In this document: piece by piece, positions 1 to 7,916 of the stretch
How positions within the stretch are numbered: the first letter of the stretch is position 1
Layout: each line of letters begins with the position of its first letter
Assembly: GCA_030835125.1 (NCBI GenBank)
Contig: JAUQWM010000040.1
Span: 123,003 to 187,002 of the forward strand
Origin: Gemmatimonadaceae bacterium
GTDB lineage: Bacteria > Gemmatimonadota > Gemmatimonadetes > Gemmatimonadales > Gemmatimonadaceae
Direction: 5' to 3'
Length of the DNA: 64,000 nt
The notes under the pieces: generated by a model
Database searches by the model: none
What the model saw: only the letters and a program-made list of their open reading frames with translations
Told to the model about the DNA's origin: nothing
Translations under genes and position numbers: made by a program

Positions 1-50
1 AGCGACGCCGGGCGTGGCGTGATCGAACCGGGAATGCCGGGAATGTTCAT
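1..50 (-). CDS. fliE: Probable flagellar hook-basal body protein FliE, N-terminal fragment
   Basis: An ATG at 50 on the minus strand opens a frame reading MNIPGIPGSITPRPAS that runs off the left edge. It lies 36 bases beyond the flgC stop in the same direction. flgB-flgC-fliE is the usual gene order for the proximal rod and its MS-ring adaptor, so FliE is the natural guess. Only about 16 residues are visible and no clear ribosome binding site is present, so the name rests on position alone. Confidence 0.4.
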   Translation of the reverse strand, partial: MNIPGIPGSITPRPAS

Positions 51-85
51 GGCGAGGGCCTGGGGTATGGCGGTTTCGGTCGGGC

Positions 86-631
86 TCAGATATCGAGCGC
101 GCGACGGAGCATCTGCTTCGCGGCCTGGAACACCGAGGCGTTCGCCTCGTAGATCCGCCGCGCTTCCATCAGTTCGGTGATCTCGTCGGTGATGCGCACG
201 TTCGGGTACCGGACGTATCCCTGCGCGTCGGCGTCGGGATGGCCGGGGTCGTAGACGAGCGGTCCCGGCGACGTGTCGGTCTCGATGGCGACAGCCTCCA
301 CGCCACCCAGCGCCATCGTCTCGTCGACCGGCTTCGGATCGGTTCCCGGGGGAACCGGCGCCAGCGGCGGCAGTGCCGGTACCGTGGGCGGGGCGTCGGG
401 CGCGGCCGATTCGGCGAGCCTGACGATGCGCCGCTGGTACGGTCCGCTCCCGGGCTCGCCGGTGCGGGTCGTCTCGGCGTTCGCGATGTTGGTGGCCGCC
501 ACCTCCATGCGCAGCAACTGCGCGCTCATCCCGCTCTGCGAGATCTGCAGCGGGCGGAACGTGGGCGTCCGCGAGGAGTTCGCCTGGCTGCCGGTGTAGA
601 ACTTCAGCAGGCCGATCGGGTTCACTGGCAT
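86..631 (-). CDS. flgC: Flagellar basal-body rod protein FlgC
   Basis: Proximal rod subunit of the flagellar basal body, exported by the flagellar type III apparatus and assembled in the periplasm. The 181-residue product carries the rod/hook-family N-terminal helix with the signature around AATNIANAETTRT, followed by GPYQRR. Its C-terminal helix, ending MEARRIYEANASVFQAAK, is typical of FlgC. A Pro-rich, variable middle makes it longer than the enteric protein (about 134 aa). The ATG at 631 overlaps the flgB stop (TAATG), so the two are translationally coupled. The start is chosen by this overlap; a longer upstream frame is only read-through over flgB. Confidence 0.93.
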   Translation of the reverse strand: MPVNPIGLLKFYTGSQANSSRTPTFRPLQISQSGMSAQLLRMEVAATNIANAETTRTGEPGSGPYQRRIVRLAESAAPDAPPTVPALPPLAPVPPGTDPKPVDETMALGGVEAVAIETDTSPGPLVYDPGHPDADAQGYVRYPNVRITDEITELMEARRIYEANASVFQAAKQMLRRALDI

Positions 632-918
632 TACCGCTCCCTCAGGCTCACGCGAATCCGCTGGTACGTCTTCTCCAGCAGCTTCGCCGCGCCGTCGAAC
701 CGGAGCTGTTCGTTGGCCAGGTTGGTCATCTCGGTTTCCAGGTCGATCGTGGGCGACTGGCCCGCGCCGTCCGGGTTGAGCAGCGTGAAGGCACCCTTGT
801 CCGGCATCGACGCCGCGGCCACGCGTTGCGCGATGGCGCGCACGCGCTGGCTGCCGACGTCCAGGCTGTCCTTGAGTTGCGAGGCGTCGGAGACGCGCCC
901 GATGAAGCCGAAGGGCAT
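631..918 (-). CDS. flgB: Flagellar basal-body rod protein FlgB
   Basis: Proximal rod protein that stacks with FlgC, FlgF and FlgG. The product is 95 residues, shorter than the usual 110-140. It keeps the central pattern around PTIDLETEMTNLANEQLRFD, which in FlgB proteins precedes the C-terminal helix (LLEKTYQRIRVSL). The N-terminal ANNIANA-type motif is weak or missing, so this is a compact version. It is the first gene of the minus-strand flgB-flgC-(fliE) operon, with a sigma-54-type promoter 55 bases upstream of its ATG. The identification is supported by the order with flgC. Confidence 0.85.
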   Translation of the reverse strand: MPFGFIGRVSDASQLKDSLDVGSQRVRAIAQRVAAASMPDKGAFTLLNPDGAGQSPTIDLETEMTNLANEQLRFDGAAKLLEKTYQRIRVSLRER

Positions 919-972
919 GATCCGGTCCGGGGTTGGGCGCGCCGGTCGTCGACGCGCGATGCCCGTGCAAAG

Positions 973-987
973 GCAATGGCCGGACCA
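973..987 (-). promoter_or_regulatory. Sigma-54 (-24/-12) promoter for flgBC(fliE)
   Basis: On the minus strand the bases read TGGTCCGGCCATTGC. This matches the RpoN consensus TGGCACG-N4-TTGC at the invariant GG and GC, with exactly the required spacing, plus C and G at positions 6-7 and the full TTGC. Transcription would start near 961, about 43 nt before the flgB ATG. The gene just upstream encodes a sigma-54 activator, which fits a class of flagellar operons driven by RpoN and an NtrC-type regulator. Confidence 0.7.
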
Positions 988-1004
988 CCAGCCTCCGGAC
1001 GCAA

Positions 1005-1038
1005 ATCGAGGGCGGATCCGGTGAGATCCGCCCTCGAT
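1005..1038 (-). terminator. Perfect 14-bp hairpin after the response-regulator gene
   Basis: Arms 1005-1018 and 1025-1038 are perfectly complementary around a 6-nt loop. On the minus strand the hairpin lies 120 bases after the regulator stop and is followed by a short TTTG run. It sits just upstream of the flgB promoter and would insulate the two transcription units. The T-tract is weak, so termination is an inference. Confidence 0.6.
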
Positions 1039-1158
1039 GGTCGCAACCTAACGTGTTGTGCCGGGAGCGCTTAGCCGACCCGGTCCGCGTCGGCCTGCCT
1101 TACGAGTGGGAGCCCGTCGCCGCGCCTGGCACCGCGGCAAAGGTGGCCCTGGTGGGCA

Positions 1159-2619
1159 TTACTTGCCGGCCAGTACCGGTCCTTCTTGCCGTTCGGCGTC
1201 CTCGACCTCGTCGGCGTCTCCGCGCCCGTTCAGCTTGTTCCGCAGCGTCCGCACGCTCATCCCCAGGAGGCCGGCGGCGCGCGTCCGGTTGTCGCCGGTC
1301 ATCTCCAGCGCGCGCTGGATGAGCGCCCTCTCCGCTTCCTCGACGTTGAGCGACTCCAGGACGACGCCGCCCGGCGCCGCGCCCGCGGCACCCGCCCGCT
1401 CTTCCTGCTGGCGTACCTGCGCCATGAGACCGCGCGCCAGGTGATGCGACTCCGTCACCCGTTGTCCCGTGAACACGTGCGGCTGCAGCACGGGTTCACG
1501 GCTCAGGATCACCGCCCGCTCCGTGGCGTGCTGGAGTTCGCGAACGTTCCCCGGCCACGGGTACTCCATGAGCAACCGCAGCGCCTCGGGCGAGATACCG
1601 GTGATGTCCTTCTTCAATTCCATCGCGCATTGCGTGGCGAAACGGAGCGCCAGCATCCCGATATCCTCCGTCCGCTCGCGCAGCGGCGGGATCTCGACCG
1701 GCACGACCGCCAACCGATAATAGAGATCCTGGCGGAAGTTCCCGGCGGCCGCCTCGGCGGCGAGGTTCCGGTTGGTGGTGGCGATGACGCGCACGTCCAC
1801 CCGGATCGGCACCGTGCCGCCGACCCGCTCGAACTCCTGCTCCTGCAGCACCCGCAGGAGCTTGGGCTGCAGCGACAGCTTCATCTCGGAGACCTCGTCC
1901 AGCAGGAGCGTCCCGCCATGCGCCCGCTCGAACGCGCCTTCCATCCGCTTGACCGCGCCCGTGAAGGCGCCGCGCTCGTGGCCGAAGAGCGCGCTCTCGA
2001 TCAGCCCGTCGGGTAATGCTGCACAATTGATCTTGATGAAGGGCTTGTCGCGGCGCTCGCTGCGGTTGTGGATCTCGCGCGCGAACAACTCCTTGCCGGT
2101 GCCGCTCTCACCCTGCAGCAGTACCGTGGCCCGCGAGGGGGCCACCATCGCGACGGTCTGGGAGATGCGGCGCAGGGCAGGGGAATCCCCGATGATCTGC
2201 CGCTCGCTCCGGAACTCCATGACCTCGCGCCGCAACGCCTCGTTTTCCCGTCGCAGCCGCACGAACTCCAGCGCCTGGTTCACCGCCAGCTCGAGCTGCT
2301 GGCCGCGCACCGGCTTCGTGATGTAGTCGATCGCGCCCGCCTTGATCGCGGCCACCGCCTGCTCGATGCTGCCGTACCCGGTCAGCATGATCATCGGCAC
2401 GTCGTATCCCTCGCCGCGCAGCAGGTCGAGGAGATCGAGTCCCGTCAGCCCCGGCATCCGGTAGTCCGAGATGATCAGGTCCACCGTCTCGCGGGCCAGG
2501 ACCTGCAGCACCTCCGGGACCGTCTGCACGCCGATGGCAGAGTGGCCGGCGCGCGTCAGCGCCCCGGAGACCGCGACACTCACGGCTGAATCGTCGTCGA
2601 CGTGAAGAATGCGAGCCAT
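1159..2619 (-). CDS. Sigma-54-dependent response regulator (NtrC/FlrC/FlbD type)
   Basis: A 486-residue transcription activator with the classic three-part layout. The receiver domain (about 1-115) starts MARILHVDDDSA and has its phospho-acceptor in LIISDYRMPG. The AAA+ domain (about 135-375) has the Walker A GESGTGKE, the sigma-54-contacting GAFTGA loop, Walker B LLLDEVSEM and an arginine-finger region. The Fis-type helix-turn-helix (about 440-480) includes TRAAGLLGMSVRTLRNKL. It most likely activates the RpoN promoter in front of flgB. The start at 2619 is chosen because the receiver domain begins there; the upstream in-frame sequence lies in the flgL promoter. It is divergent from flgL. 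No partner kinase lies next to it, though a hybrid kinase is encoded at 15.2 kb. Confidence 0.92.
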   Translation of the reverse strand: MARILHVDDDSAVSVAVSGALTRAGHSAIGVQTVPEVLQVLARETVDLIISDYRMPGLTGLDLLDLLRGEGYDVPMIMLTGYGSIEQAVAAIKAGAIDYITKPVRGQQLELAVNQALEFVRLRRENEALRREVMEFRSERQIIGDSPALRRISQTVAMVAPSRATVLLQGESGTGKELFAREIHNRSERRDKPFIKINCAALPDGLIESALFGHERGAFTGAVKRMEGAFERAHGGTLLLDEVSEMKLSLQPKLLRVLQEQEFERVGGTVPIRVDVRVIATTNRNLAAEAAAGNFRQDLYYRLAVVPVEIPPLRERTEDIGMLALRFATQCAMELKKDITGISPEALRLLMEYPWPGNVRELQHATERAVILSREPVLQPHVFTGQRVTESHHLARGLMAQVRQQEERAGAAGAAPGGVVLESLNVEEAERALIQRALEMTGDNRTRAAGLLGMSVRTLRNKLNGRGDADEVEDAERQEGPVLAGK

Positions 2620-2653
2620 GCTGGGTTCTGAAGGAGGCGTGGAAATCGGCCGC

Positions 2654-2681
2654 TCAAGTCCGCCACGGATCTGGCCGATAC
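2654..2681 (+). promoter_or_regulatory. Sigma-28 (FliA)-type promoter of flgL-fliW
   Basis: TCAA at 2654-2657 and GCCGATAC at 2674-2681 are 16 nt apart. The E. coli FliA consensus is TAAA-N15-GCCGATAA. The same layout recurs upstream of flagellin and flgM in this window, and the GTCC after TCAA and the TGGC after GATAC are also shared with the flgM site. It lies 65 nt before the flgL ATG. Confidence 0.75.
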
Positions 2682-2746
2682 TGGCCTCTAGACGCTCCGC
2701 CCGCTGATGCCGCAACCGCACAGCGGTTCACCCGTTTTCCACATTC

Positions 2747-3625
2747 ATGCGCGTTTCGACCATCGGCTTCACCCAAAGCACCCTCGCCGGCGTGCGACGC
2801 GCCGCGACGGCGCTGCAGGAGGCGACCGAGCGGACCCAGACCGGGCTCCGCGTCGCCAGTCCCTCGGACGATCCGGGCGGCGCGGCATCCATCATGGCGG
2901 CGTCATCGTCCCTGCGGGCGATTGAGCAGTATCGGCGCAACGTCAACTCCGCCCAGGCCCGCATTGGCCTGGAAGAGGGAGTGCTGAACCAGGTCCAGGA
3001 CACCCTGGAACGGGCCAAGCAACTCGGCATTCAGGAGGGCGGCACCTCCAACGCCCAATCCCGGCAGGTCGCCCAGATGGAAATCGACCAGCTCCGGGAC
3101 CTCCTGGTGCAGGTCGCCAACACGCGGCACGAGGGCGAGTTCCTGTTCGGCGGCGACCAGTCCCTCACCACGCCCATCACCTCGAAGAACGCGCCCTACA
3201 CGGCCACCACTACGACCGGGCAGCGGTCGGTCGAGATCTCCGCCAGTCAGTACGTCCCGGTGACGCATAACGCGAGCGACGTCTTCCTCGACTCGGGCGT
3301 GCTGGCCGCGCTCGACCAGCTCTCGGTGGCGCTTGGCGCCAACGACACCGCCGGGGTCACGGCGTCGCTCACTTCCATTGATGGGGCACTGGGCGCCGTC
3401 CAGAACCTCGTCGGTGAGGTGGGCGCCCGCACCAACCAGCTCGACGTCGCGCTCTCCAACCTCGACGCCCTCGACACCACGCTCCAGGTCTTCAAGTCGG
3501 ACCTCCAGGAGCTGGACCTCGAGGAGGCGGTGACCCACCTCGTCGCCAGGCAGAACGCCTACCAGGCCGCCCTGCTCACGACCTCTCGCGTCATGAACCT
3601 CTCCCTCGCCGACTACCTCCGATGA
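2747..3625 (+). CDS. flgL: Flagellar hook-associated protein 3 (FlgL)
   Basis: Junction protein between hook and filament. The 292-residue product has the flagellin-like N-terminal coil (QEATERTQTGLRVASPSDDPGG, then an IEQYRRNVNSAQARI stretch) and the FlgL-type GEFLFGGDQS motif near residue 145. The C-terminal coil has LVARQNAYQAALLTTSRV. It lacks the long variable domains of flagellin, which with the FLFGG motif favours FlgL. Its stop overlaps the fliW start (ATGA), so translation is coupled. flgK does not lie next to it and must be elsewhere. Confidence 0.92.
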   Translation: MRVSTIGFTQSTLAGVRRAATALQEATERTQTGLRVASPSDDPGGAASIMAASSSLRAIEQYRRNVNSAQARIGLEEGVLNQVQDTLERAKQLGIQEGGTSNAQSRQVAQMEIDQLRDLLVQVANTRHEGEFLFGGDQSLTTPITSKNAPYTATTTTGQRSVEISASQYVPVTHNASDVFLDSGVLAALDQLSVALGANDTAGVTASLTSIDGALGAVQNLVGEVGARTNQLDVALSNLDALDTTLQVFKSDLQELDLEEAVTHLVARQNAYQAALLTTSRVMNLSLADYLR

Positions 3626-4104
3626 GCGCCGCCACCACGACAATCGAGCAGGTCCTGACCGTGCGATCCGAGCTGCTGGGCGACCTCGAGGTCGGCGAGG
3701 ACCAGGTCTACACCTTCGGCCACGGACTCCCCGGCTTCCCGGAAGGGCGCCGCTTCGCCCTGCTCCCCACCGGCCGCGAAGGCGTCTACTGGCTGCAGTC
3801 GGTCGACTTCACCGCGCTCTCGTTCCTGCTGATCGACCCGTTCCAGTTCTTCCCGGGCCACTTCCAGATCGACCTGACCGACGAGGATGTCGCCCGCCTG
3901 GGCACCAGCGATCCCGCCCGGATCCTCGTCCTCGCCATCATCACCCTGGGCGCCGCGCTCGACCAGGTCGCGACGGCGAACCTCAGGGCACCCATCCTGC
4001 TCAACCTCGGCGACCACTCGGCGCACCAGTCCATCCGCGCCCACGAAGGGTACGGAGTTCGCGAGGCGATCGACGCGACCGCCCTCGTCGGCCAGTCGGC
4101 GTAA
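3622..4104 (+). CDS. fliW: Flagellar assembly factor FliW
   Basis: FliW binds flagellin and, in the known three-node switch, relieves flagellin mRNA from CsrA repression. The 160-residue product is of normal family length and shows the diagnostic GLPGFPEGRRFALLP segment at about residues 33-47, the WLQSVD...FLLIDPF motif, and the C-terminal NLRAPILLNLGDHSAHQ. It overlaps flgL by four bases and lies upstream of the flagellin locus, as in many bacteria. A csrA gene, its usual partner, is not found next to it or elsewhere in the window. Confidence 0.93.
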   Translation: MSAATTTIEQVLTVRSELLGDLEVGEDQVYTFGHGLPGFPEGRRFALLPTGREGVYWLQSVDFTALSFLLIDPFQFFPGHFQIDLTDEDVARLGTSDPARILVLAIITLGAALDQVATANLRAPILLNLGDHSAHQSIRAHEGYGVREAIDATALVGQSA

Positions 4105-4122
4105 GGCAGCGGGCCTCACGCC

Positions 4123-7100
4123 ATGGCATCGACCCGAACGCCTCACGCCGCGGATCCCGGGCACGTCGATGCGTCGGGCGTGGTCGGCCGCTTCCGGCGG
4201 GCGGTGCGCGCCCACTTGTCGGGCGATGCCGCCGGAGCCGAGTCGGGGTATCGCGCCGTCCTGGCCGAGGACCCGCGACACGCCGAGTCCCTCAACAACC
4301 TGGCGACCCTCGTCGCGGCGCGCGGCGCGCATGGGGAGGCCGCGGCCCTTCTGGCCCAGGCGATCGAGCGCGACCCGCACTATGCGGAGGCCTGGCACAA
4401 CCTGGGCCTGGTGCATAACGCGACCGGGGATCACGCCCGCGCCCACGAGGCCTTCAGCCGGGCCGTGCACCTGGAGCCGGCGAACGCGGACTGGGTGAAC
4501 GACCTCGGGAACGCCTGCATCGAGCTGCTGCGGTACGAGGACGCATTGCGCGCCTACGACGCGGCGATCGCGCTGCGCCCGGCCGAGGCGACCTTCTGGA
4601 ACAACCGCGGCATCGCGCTTCGTGGCGTGGCGCGCCCGGACGACGCGCTCGAGGCGTTCCACCGCGCCCAGCAACTCGATCAGGGGCACGTCAACGCCCT
4701 CAGCAACATCGGCGTGCTCCACCGCGAACAGCGCCGCTACGACCGGGCGATTGTCGCCTTCGAGCGCGCCATCGCCCTGGCACCCGGCAGCGCCCCGCTC
4801 CACGCCAATTTCGCCTCGGTCTACGAGGCCATGGGCGACTTCGAGCGGATGGCCGAACTGGCCCGGACGGCGGTCGCGCTCGATCCCGCCTATGCCGAGG
4901 GCTACACGCTCCTCGCCAACTACGAACTCGAAGCTGGTCGCATCGACGCCGCCGAGCGCCTGTACTGGCGCTCCGTTGCGCTCGATCCCGACAACCGCAA
5001 CGGGAACTGGAACCTCGCGATCATCTGGCTCCTGCGCGGCGAGTTCGAGCGCGGGTGGGAGCAGTTCGAGTGGCGCAAGAAGCTCCACGCAGTGCTGACG
5101 GAACGCGGCCTCGCGCAGGGACCCGAGTGGGATGGCTCGCCGCTCGCCGGCCGGACCATCCTGGTCGCCACCGAACAGGGCATGGGGGACGCGATCCAGT
5201 TCATCCGCTACGCGCGCGAGTTGAAGCGCGCCGGCGCCGGACGCGTCATCGTCGAATGCCCGTATCCGCTCCAGCCGCTGCTGGCGTCGGTCGAGGGTGT
5301 CGATGAGGTCATCGCCCGGGGCATGCCGCTGCCGGCGTACGACACGCACGTCAGCCTGATGAGCCTCCCGCACCTGCTGGGAACGACACTGGAGTCGATC
5401 CCGGCGAGCGTTCCCTACATCCACGCCGAATCGCGCCCTGCCGCCGACGTGGTCGCGGCGCCCCCCGGCGTGCTGAAGGTGGGGATCGTGTGGGCGGGGA
5501 ATCCCCTGCATCCGCGTGATGCACTCCGTTCGACGCCGCTGAAGAACTTCCGCACGCTGCTCGACGTGCCGGGCACGCAGTTCTACTCGATCCAGAAGGG
5601 CGACGGCGCGGAACGACAGGTCGCCGAACTGGGTGACCCGCGCCTGGTCGACCTCGCGCCGCACCTGGGCGATTTCCGGGATACCGCCGCGGTCATCGAA
5701 CGCCTCGACCTCGTCATCGCCGTCGACACCTCGGTGGCCCACCTGGCCGGCGCGATGGGAAAGCCGACCTGGGTTCTCCTCCCCTCCGTTCCCGATTACC
5801 GCTGGCTCCTGGACCGGACTGACTCGCCCTGGTATCCCTCGGCGAAACTGTTCCGGCAGGAGCAGCCGCGGCGATGGGACGATGTCTTCGAAGCGCTTGC
5901 TGCGGAGTTGCGGCGGGTGACCGCCGCCACCGATCCCGGACAGCCCGCGGCCAGTGGCCAGGCGGTGCCGGATCCGATGATCACCACGCTCGAGTCGGCG
6001 ACGCGTCGGGCCGACGGCCGGCCGCGCTTCGACCTCTGGATCCCGATCGCACGTCTCACCGATCCGGCGTGGTTCGCGGCGTACGAGGCGGAGCTGGTCC
6101 ACGGTGGGCACCTGCGCGCCGTGCGCGACTTCTGGGACGAGGCCGCGCAATGCGTCGACGTCGTCATCGACCTGACGCCGGGACCGGGCCTGCTGGCGCT
6201 GTCGGTGGCCACAGGCCCGCGGCCGCCCCGCCAGGTCATCGCGGTCGTGCCTGACGAGGAGGACGCCCGCCGGTTGGGCGACATCGCCTCGCGACGCGTT
6301 CCGGGCGGCCGGCTGCGCGTCGTTCCCGATGCCGCTGAGGCACTCGCCCTCGCGAAACGGCAGGCGTCCGCGACGATCGGTGTGCACGCCGGCTCCCGCG
6401 ACGACATCGACGCCTTCCTGGCGGCATGGTCCGCCGAGCCGCGAGAGGGCATGAAGGTCGAGGTCGCGACGGTCGCGGCCCCCGCGCCCTGCCGCGCCGC
6501 CGACTGGGATGCCATTGCCCCCGGCCTCGCCGGATTCGCGATGCGCGGGACGCCCGGTGAGGTCGTGGTGGAACCCCTGCCTGACGATGCCGCACCGGAC
6601 GCCGACCGCGCGTGGATCTCGGCCTCGGCGCTGGCGCGGCTTGGCGTTCCGCTGCAGACGGCCAGTCACCGCAACGGCGCCGCGGCGGTGTCACGTCCGT
6701 CGATGGGCATCGACTGGGAGATCCGCGGCGACACCGGCTGGGGCGTCTATGGGACCAACCTCGCCCTCGAACTCGTGCGGCGCGGCGAACTCAGTCCGGC
6801 CATCTTCGCCGTCGAGGAGGGTTCCCTCCATCCGATGACGGCGTTCCAGTTGTCCGGCGCCCTCCGCGACTCGGCAGCCCTCCGTGGCGCGCGGGGGGCG
6901 ATGGCCTTTGACGGCCTGATGCTCCGCGCCCTCGGGAACGGCCTCCGCGGCGGGCCGCTGTGGGAGCGCGTGGTCGCCGACCGCAATGTCGGCGTCGTCT
7001 TCTTCGAGGACACCCACTTCGATCGCGAGGCCCTGGCGCGCGCGCGTTCGCTCGACCTGATCGTTGCCGGGTGCGAGTGGAATGCCGAGGTCCTCCGGGG

Positions 7101-7860
7101 CACTGGTGTGTCGAACGTCGTTGCCGTGCGCCAGGGCATCGACCCGACCGTCTTTCACCCCGCGGCGCGCTCCGGCCAGTTCGATGGCCGCTTCGTCGTC
7201 TTCAGCGGCGGCAAGCTGGAGTTCCGGAAGGGACAGGACCTCGTCGTCGCGGCCTTCCGCCGCTTTCGCGAGCGCCATCCCGAGGCGCTGCTGCTCACGG
7301 CGTGGCACAACCCGTGGCCCCAGCTCATCGCCGACCTCGACCTGGCCGGCCACGTCCGCGGGATGCCCCGCGCCGAGCACGGCGCGCTGCAGGTCCGGGA
7401 ATGGCTCGCGGCCAACGGGATCCCCGTCGAGGCCACGTTCGACGTGGGCCGCCAGCCTAACGCCTTCATGGGCAGCATCATCCGCGAGGCCGACGTGGCG
7501 GTCTTCCCCAATCGATGCGAGGGGGGCACGAACCTGGTCGCCATGGAGTGCATGGCGTCCGGCATCCCCACGATCGTCTCGGCGAACACCGGCCAGCTCG
7601 ACCTCGTCGCCACCGGCGGTTGCATCCCCCTCAGCGCGCAGGGTCGCGTGCCGTCCCCGACGCGCTTCTTCCGCGCCACTGAGGGCTGGGGAGAATCGAG
7701 CGTCGACGAGATCGTCGAAGCCCTCGAGGCGGCCTGGCGCGATCGTGAGGCGGCGGAGGCAGTCGCCCGGCGCGGCGTCGACGCCATGCAGGACTGGACG
7801 TGGCCGCGACAGATCGACCGCCTGCTCTCGACCTTGAAGCCCCTCATTCACCAGGCCTGA
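4123..7860 (+). CDS. TPR / GT9-like / methyltransferase-like / GT4 fusion, probable flagellin glycosyltransferase
   Basis: A 1245-residue multidomain protein. Residues 1-310 are TPR repeats with recurrent NNLG/NLGLVHNATGDH-type units. Residues 340-600 resemble heptosyltransferase (GT9)-like domains found in TPR glycosyltransferases, with ATEQGMGDAIQFIRYA, GIVWAGNPLH and DTSVAHLAGAMGKPTWVLL. Residues 670-840 contain a Rossmann-type start, IDLTPGPGLLALSVA, resembling a methyltransferase motif I that may be degenerate. Residues 860-1245 are a GT4-type glycosyltransferase with GVYGTNLALELVRRG, SGGKLEFRKGQDL and the nucleotide-sugar motif EGGTNLVAMECMASG. Lying between fliW and flagellin, it most likely glycosylates flagellin in the cytoplasm before export. 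The substrate sugar cannot be told from sequence. Confidence 0.85.
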   Translation: MASTRTPHAADPGHVDASGVVGRFRRAVRAHLSGDAAGAESGYRAVLAEDPRHAESLNNLATLVAARGAHGEAAALLAQAIERDPHYAEAWHNLGLVHNATGDHARAHEAFSRAVHLEPANADWVNDLGNACIELLRYEDALRAYDAAIALRPAEATFWNNRGIALRGVARPDDALEAFHRAQQLDQGHVNALSNIGVLHREQRRYDRAIVAFERAIALAPGSAPLHANFASVYEAMGDFERMAELARTAVALDPAYAEGYTLLANYELEAGRIDAAERLYWRSVALDPDNRNGNWNLAIIWLLRGEFERGWEQFEWRKKLHAVLTERGLAQGPEWDGSPLAGRTILVATEQGMGDAIQFIRYARELKRAGAGRVIVECPYPLQPLLASVEGVDEVIARGMPLPAYDTHVSLMSLPHLLGTTLESIPASVPYIHAESRPAADVVAAPPGVLKVGIVWAGNPLHPRDALRSTPLKNFRTLLDVPGTQFYSIQKGDGAERQVAELGDPRLVDLAPHLGDFRDTAAVIERLDLVIAVDTSVAHLAGAMGKPTWVLLPSVPDYRWLLDRTDSPWYPSAKLFRQEQPRRWDDVFEALAAELRRVTAATDPGQPAASGQAVPDPMITTLESATRRADGRPRFDLWIPIARLTDPAWFAAYEAELVHGGHLRAVRDFWDEAAQCVDVVIDLTPGPGLLALSVATGPRPPRQVIAVVPDEEDARRLGDIASRRVPGGRLRVVPDAAEALALAKRQASATIGVHAGSRDDIDAFLAAWSAEPREGMKVEVATVAAPAPCRAADWDAIAPGLAGFAMRGTPGEVVVEPLPDDAAPDADRAWISASALARLGVPLQTASHRNGAAAVSRPSMGIDWEIRGDTGWGVYGTNLALELVRRGELSPAIFAVEEGSLHPMTAFQLSGALRDSAALRGARGAMAFDGLMLRALGNGLRGGPLWERVVADRNVGVVFFEDTHFDREALARARSLDLIVAGCEWNAEVLRGTGVSNVVAVRQGIDPTVFHPAARSGQFDGRFVVFSGGKLEFRKGQDLVVAAFRRFRERHPEALLLTAWHNPWPQLIADLDLAGHVRGMPRAEHGALQVREWLAANGIPVEATFDVGRQPNAFMGSIIREADVAVFPNRCEGGTNLVAMECMASGIPTIVSANTGQLDLVATGGCIPLSAQGRVPSPTRFFRATEGWGESSVDEIVEALEAAWRDREAAEAVARRGVDAMQDWTWPRQIDRLLSTLKPLIHQA

Positions 7861-7916
7861 ATCACCCGCGGCGTGCGCCGCGGCGTGGCCGGTCCACTCT
7901 TCCAACGCCCCCGCGC

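Noticed and set aside
3613..6669. 1018-codon open frame on the minus strand
   Set aside because: It is antisense to fliW and the glycosyltransferase fusion, both with clear domains; its product is an Arg/Gly/Asp-rich composition typical of GC-rich shadow frames.
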